From the NCBI RefSeq assembly GCF_003226535.1, contig NZ_QKOB01000002.1:248001-312000 (forward strand): a stretch of 64,000 nt of DNA, written 5' to 3'. Shown here piece after piece: positions 62,557 to 64,000 of this stretch. A model generated the notes under the pieces. That model was not told where the DNA came from. It did no database searches and saw only the letters and a program-made list of their open reading frames with translations. This stretch comes from Meiothermus sp. Pnk-1. Lineage in GTDB: Bacteria > Deinococcota > Deinococci > Deinococcales > Thermaceae. The translations under genes were made by a program, and so were the position numbers. Position 1 is the stretch's first letter, and each line of letters opens with the position of its first letter.

Positions 62557-62630
62557 AGCATTATGAAAAATCTTAAACAAAATATAAAAACGTAAATCAA
62601 AGATACATCCTTTGCCCTGGCGTGTCAAAA

Positions 62631-62658
62631 AGCAGGGCTCGCTTTAGCGAGCCCTGCT
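62631..62658 (-). terminator. Terminator of bamA-like gene
   Basis: AGCAGGGCTCGC pairs with GCGAGCCCTGCT around TTTA, followed on the minus strand by TTTTTG. Confidence 0.85.
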
Positions 62659-62677
62659 GGGTTTCGTGGGTGCTGGC

Positions 62678-64000
62678 TCAGAACAGCGGCCCCAGGCGGA
62701 AGTGGAACTTCCCTTGGGCTTGCCCCTCTACGAACCCCACCCCGTAGTCGAAACGGATCGAGGGCAACAGGGCCCCGAAGAGGTTTAGGTCGAGCTGGAG
62801 GCCTAGGCCAAACCCCATGTGGAGCTGGGGTTGGGGGTTGGCCGCGCTTCCCCAAGCGGTTCCCAGGTCGGTAAAGGCGATCCCGATGACGTTAGTACCG
62901 CCGCTTTCCGAGAAGCGGAAGTCATAGCGGTACTCGAGCGAGCTGGTGAAAAAGTACCGACCTGTCTGGAACCGCGTATCGTAGCCGCGCAGGGTCAAGG
63001 CCTCGTCGAGGGTGCCGCCCACCCCGAAAAGGGCTTCGCTAGGGATGGTCCCCGCCACCCCCAGCATGGTCCCGGTAGAGACCCGCAGGGCCAGGGCTTG
63101 GCGCTTAGCCTGATCCAGGCTCCAGTAAGTTTTGCCGGTGAGGCTGAAGGGGATGTACTGCGAACTGCTTCCGTTGCGAGGGAGGGTCAGCACGTAGCTG
63201 GTTTGGGCGCTGGCCCCGAGACCCTGGGTGGGGAAGCTGGGGTTGTCGGCGTTGGAGTAGGTGGCGGAGAGGCTCAGGGAGAAGTTGTTGCTGGGAGAGG
63301 GAAGCAGGGCTCGAGCTTGATCTTCGGTGACGCCGGTGTAGCTGGGGTCGCTACACTGCGGTTTTTGGGTGTTGTTGGGGTCGTTGACACAGGGGCGGTT
63401 GGGGTCGTAGATCTCGAGGCTGGGCGATTTGTACTCATAGCGCAGGGAGGTGCCCAGGCGCAAGTTGGGTAAGCTTGCGGAGAGCGGGCGAGAAAGCCCA
63501 AACTCGAAGCCGGTGCTGCGCTGGGTGTACTGCCAGCCGGTTTTATTGCCGTTGGAGTCGTAAAGGTCGTAGTTGGGCACCGGGCGGCTGAAGACGCTGA
63601 AGCTGGCCGCGGTGCGAACTTCTTTGAAGTCGGCGAAGTCCAGGTAAACCCAGGGAATCTGGTAGGCCAGCGAAAGCGAGAGGTTATCGCCGGACTCGTT
63701 GAACCCGAAGGAAAGCTCGGCGCTCAGCTTGTGGTTGAGGCCCCACAGGTTCCCCTCATTGTACGTGACGGAACCGCTCCACCCCTCCAGGCTGCTCCAG
63801 CCGATGGAGGGCACGAAGGCCCCGGTGCGCCCCTCTTTGAGGCCTAGCACGATGATGATCTCGTCGGGTTTCTCCCCCGGCTCCACCGTGCGCGAAGGCG
63901 GCTCGGCCAAGACCCCGGTGCGCAGCACGTTGGAAAGCCCATTGAGGAAGGCCCGGACCGAGAAGAGGGTGCCCGGCTTGGGCAGCTCGCGCAGGATCAC
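62678..64000 (-). CDS. bamA: BamA/Omp85-family outer-membrane protein (partial)
   Basis: The frame is open at the right edge, so the N-terminus is missing. The first about 60 residues (LSNVLRTGVLAEPPSRTVEPGEKPDEIIIVLGLKEGR) are the end of a POTRA module. The rest is a 16-strand barrel with alternating residues, GRTGAFVPSIGWSSLEGWSG, the conserved VRGY-like loop (LRGYDTRFQTG), and GIAFTDLGTAWG, ending in a C-terminal Phe. These features identify the Omp85 assembly factor that inserts outer-membrane proteins, as known in Thermus. A terminator follows at 62631-62658. Confidence 0.9.
   Translation of the reverse strand: MILRELPKPGTLFSVRAFLNGLSNVLRTGVLAEPPSRTVEPGEKPDEIIIVLGLKEGRTGAFVPSIGWSSLEGWSGSVTYNEGNLWGLNHKLSAELSFGFNESGDNLSLSLAYQIPWVYLDFADFKEVRTAASFSVFSRPVPNYDLYDSNGNKTGWQYTQRSTGFEFGLSRPLSASLPNLRLGTSLRYEYKSPSLEIYDPNRPCVNDPNNTQKPQCSDPSYTGVTEDQARALLPSPSNNFSLSLSATYSNADNPSFPTQGLGASAQTSYVLTLPRNGSSSQYIPFSLTGKTYWSLDQAKRQALALRVSTGTMLGVAGTIPSEALFGVGGTLDEALTLRGYDTRFQTGRYFFTSSLEYRYDFRFSESGGTNVIGIAFTDLGTAWGSAANPQPQLHMGFGLGLQLDLNLFGALLPSIRFDYGVGFVEGQAQGKFHFRLGPLF

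Overview
The window reads as a chromosome segment of a Thermaceae bacterium, most likely Meiothermus-like. The evidence is the high GC content, the very frequent CTCGAG hexamers, Thermus-type MgtE, L19 and TtuC-like proteins, an Omp85 barrel protein, and a CRISPR repeat whose centre is CCCCTTACGGGG. Names and functions come from reading translated sequence; no database search was run.

Positions 1 to about 27240 are a mobile island. Most of it is the minus-strand head module of a tailed-phage prophage. In transcription order this is portal, a small acidic protein, an HExxH metallopeptidase, a small protein, two large polyvalent proteins, a small protein, a 1590-residue SNF2-type helicase, a small coiled-coil protein, probable prohead protease, a small protein, acidic scaffold-like protein, major capsid protein and a HeH-repeat protein cut by the window edge. 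Several plus-strand or foreign pieces interrupt it: a four-gene Rad52/DdrA-like recombination cassette with its own promoter and terminator (4425-6388), an intact IS200/IS605 element (tnpA and tnpB, about 11717-13446), a DUF4258-type toxin-like gene with an unusually long YgiT-like partner (13491-14743), a baseplate spike gene, and a type III methyltransferase gene that breaks off at about 16740 inside a truncated polyvalent gene. A nuclease-methylase fusion with an HsdS specificity gene (23592-26932) follows. The island ends at 27181-27240 in the exact 3' half of a tRNA-Ser(CGA), which is the signature of tRNA-directed integration. No terminase, integrase or intact tRNA is present, so the prophage is defective or cut by the window.

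Positions 27241 to 55163 look like resident chromosome: YbjN protein, MoeB/ThiF/TtuC-type activating enzyme, citrate synthase, queA, a NEW3-domain membrane protein with an ABC-2 exporter, DUF4383 protein, a Zn/Cd-type P1B ATPase with an ArsR regulator and operator, a DUF4388 protein, three consecutive cyclic-di-GMP proteins, mgtE with a structured leader, a DUF305 lipoprotein, the conserved ffh-rpsP-khpA-rimM-trmD-rplS translation/secretion cluster, and carB.

Positions 55164 to 64000 hold an orphan CRISPR array (8 repeats) beside a lone type I-C-like repeat and a back-to-back pair of perfect DnaA boxes. Next come two rhodanese-family proteins with a divergent Rrf2 regulator and a palindromic operator, dnaG, an unusual zinc-ribbon/class III cyclase/AAA protein with a small partner, and the C-terminal part of a BamA/Omp85 protein running off the right edge.

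The observations most worth following are the polyvalent proteins and SNF2 helicase in a head operon, the DUF4258/long-antitoxin pair, the structured mgtE leader, a repeated TGACCCC motif upstream of prophage genes, and the recombination scar at 16740.
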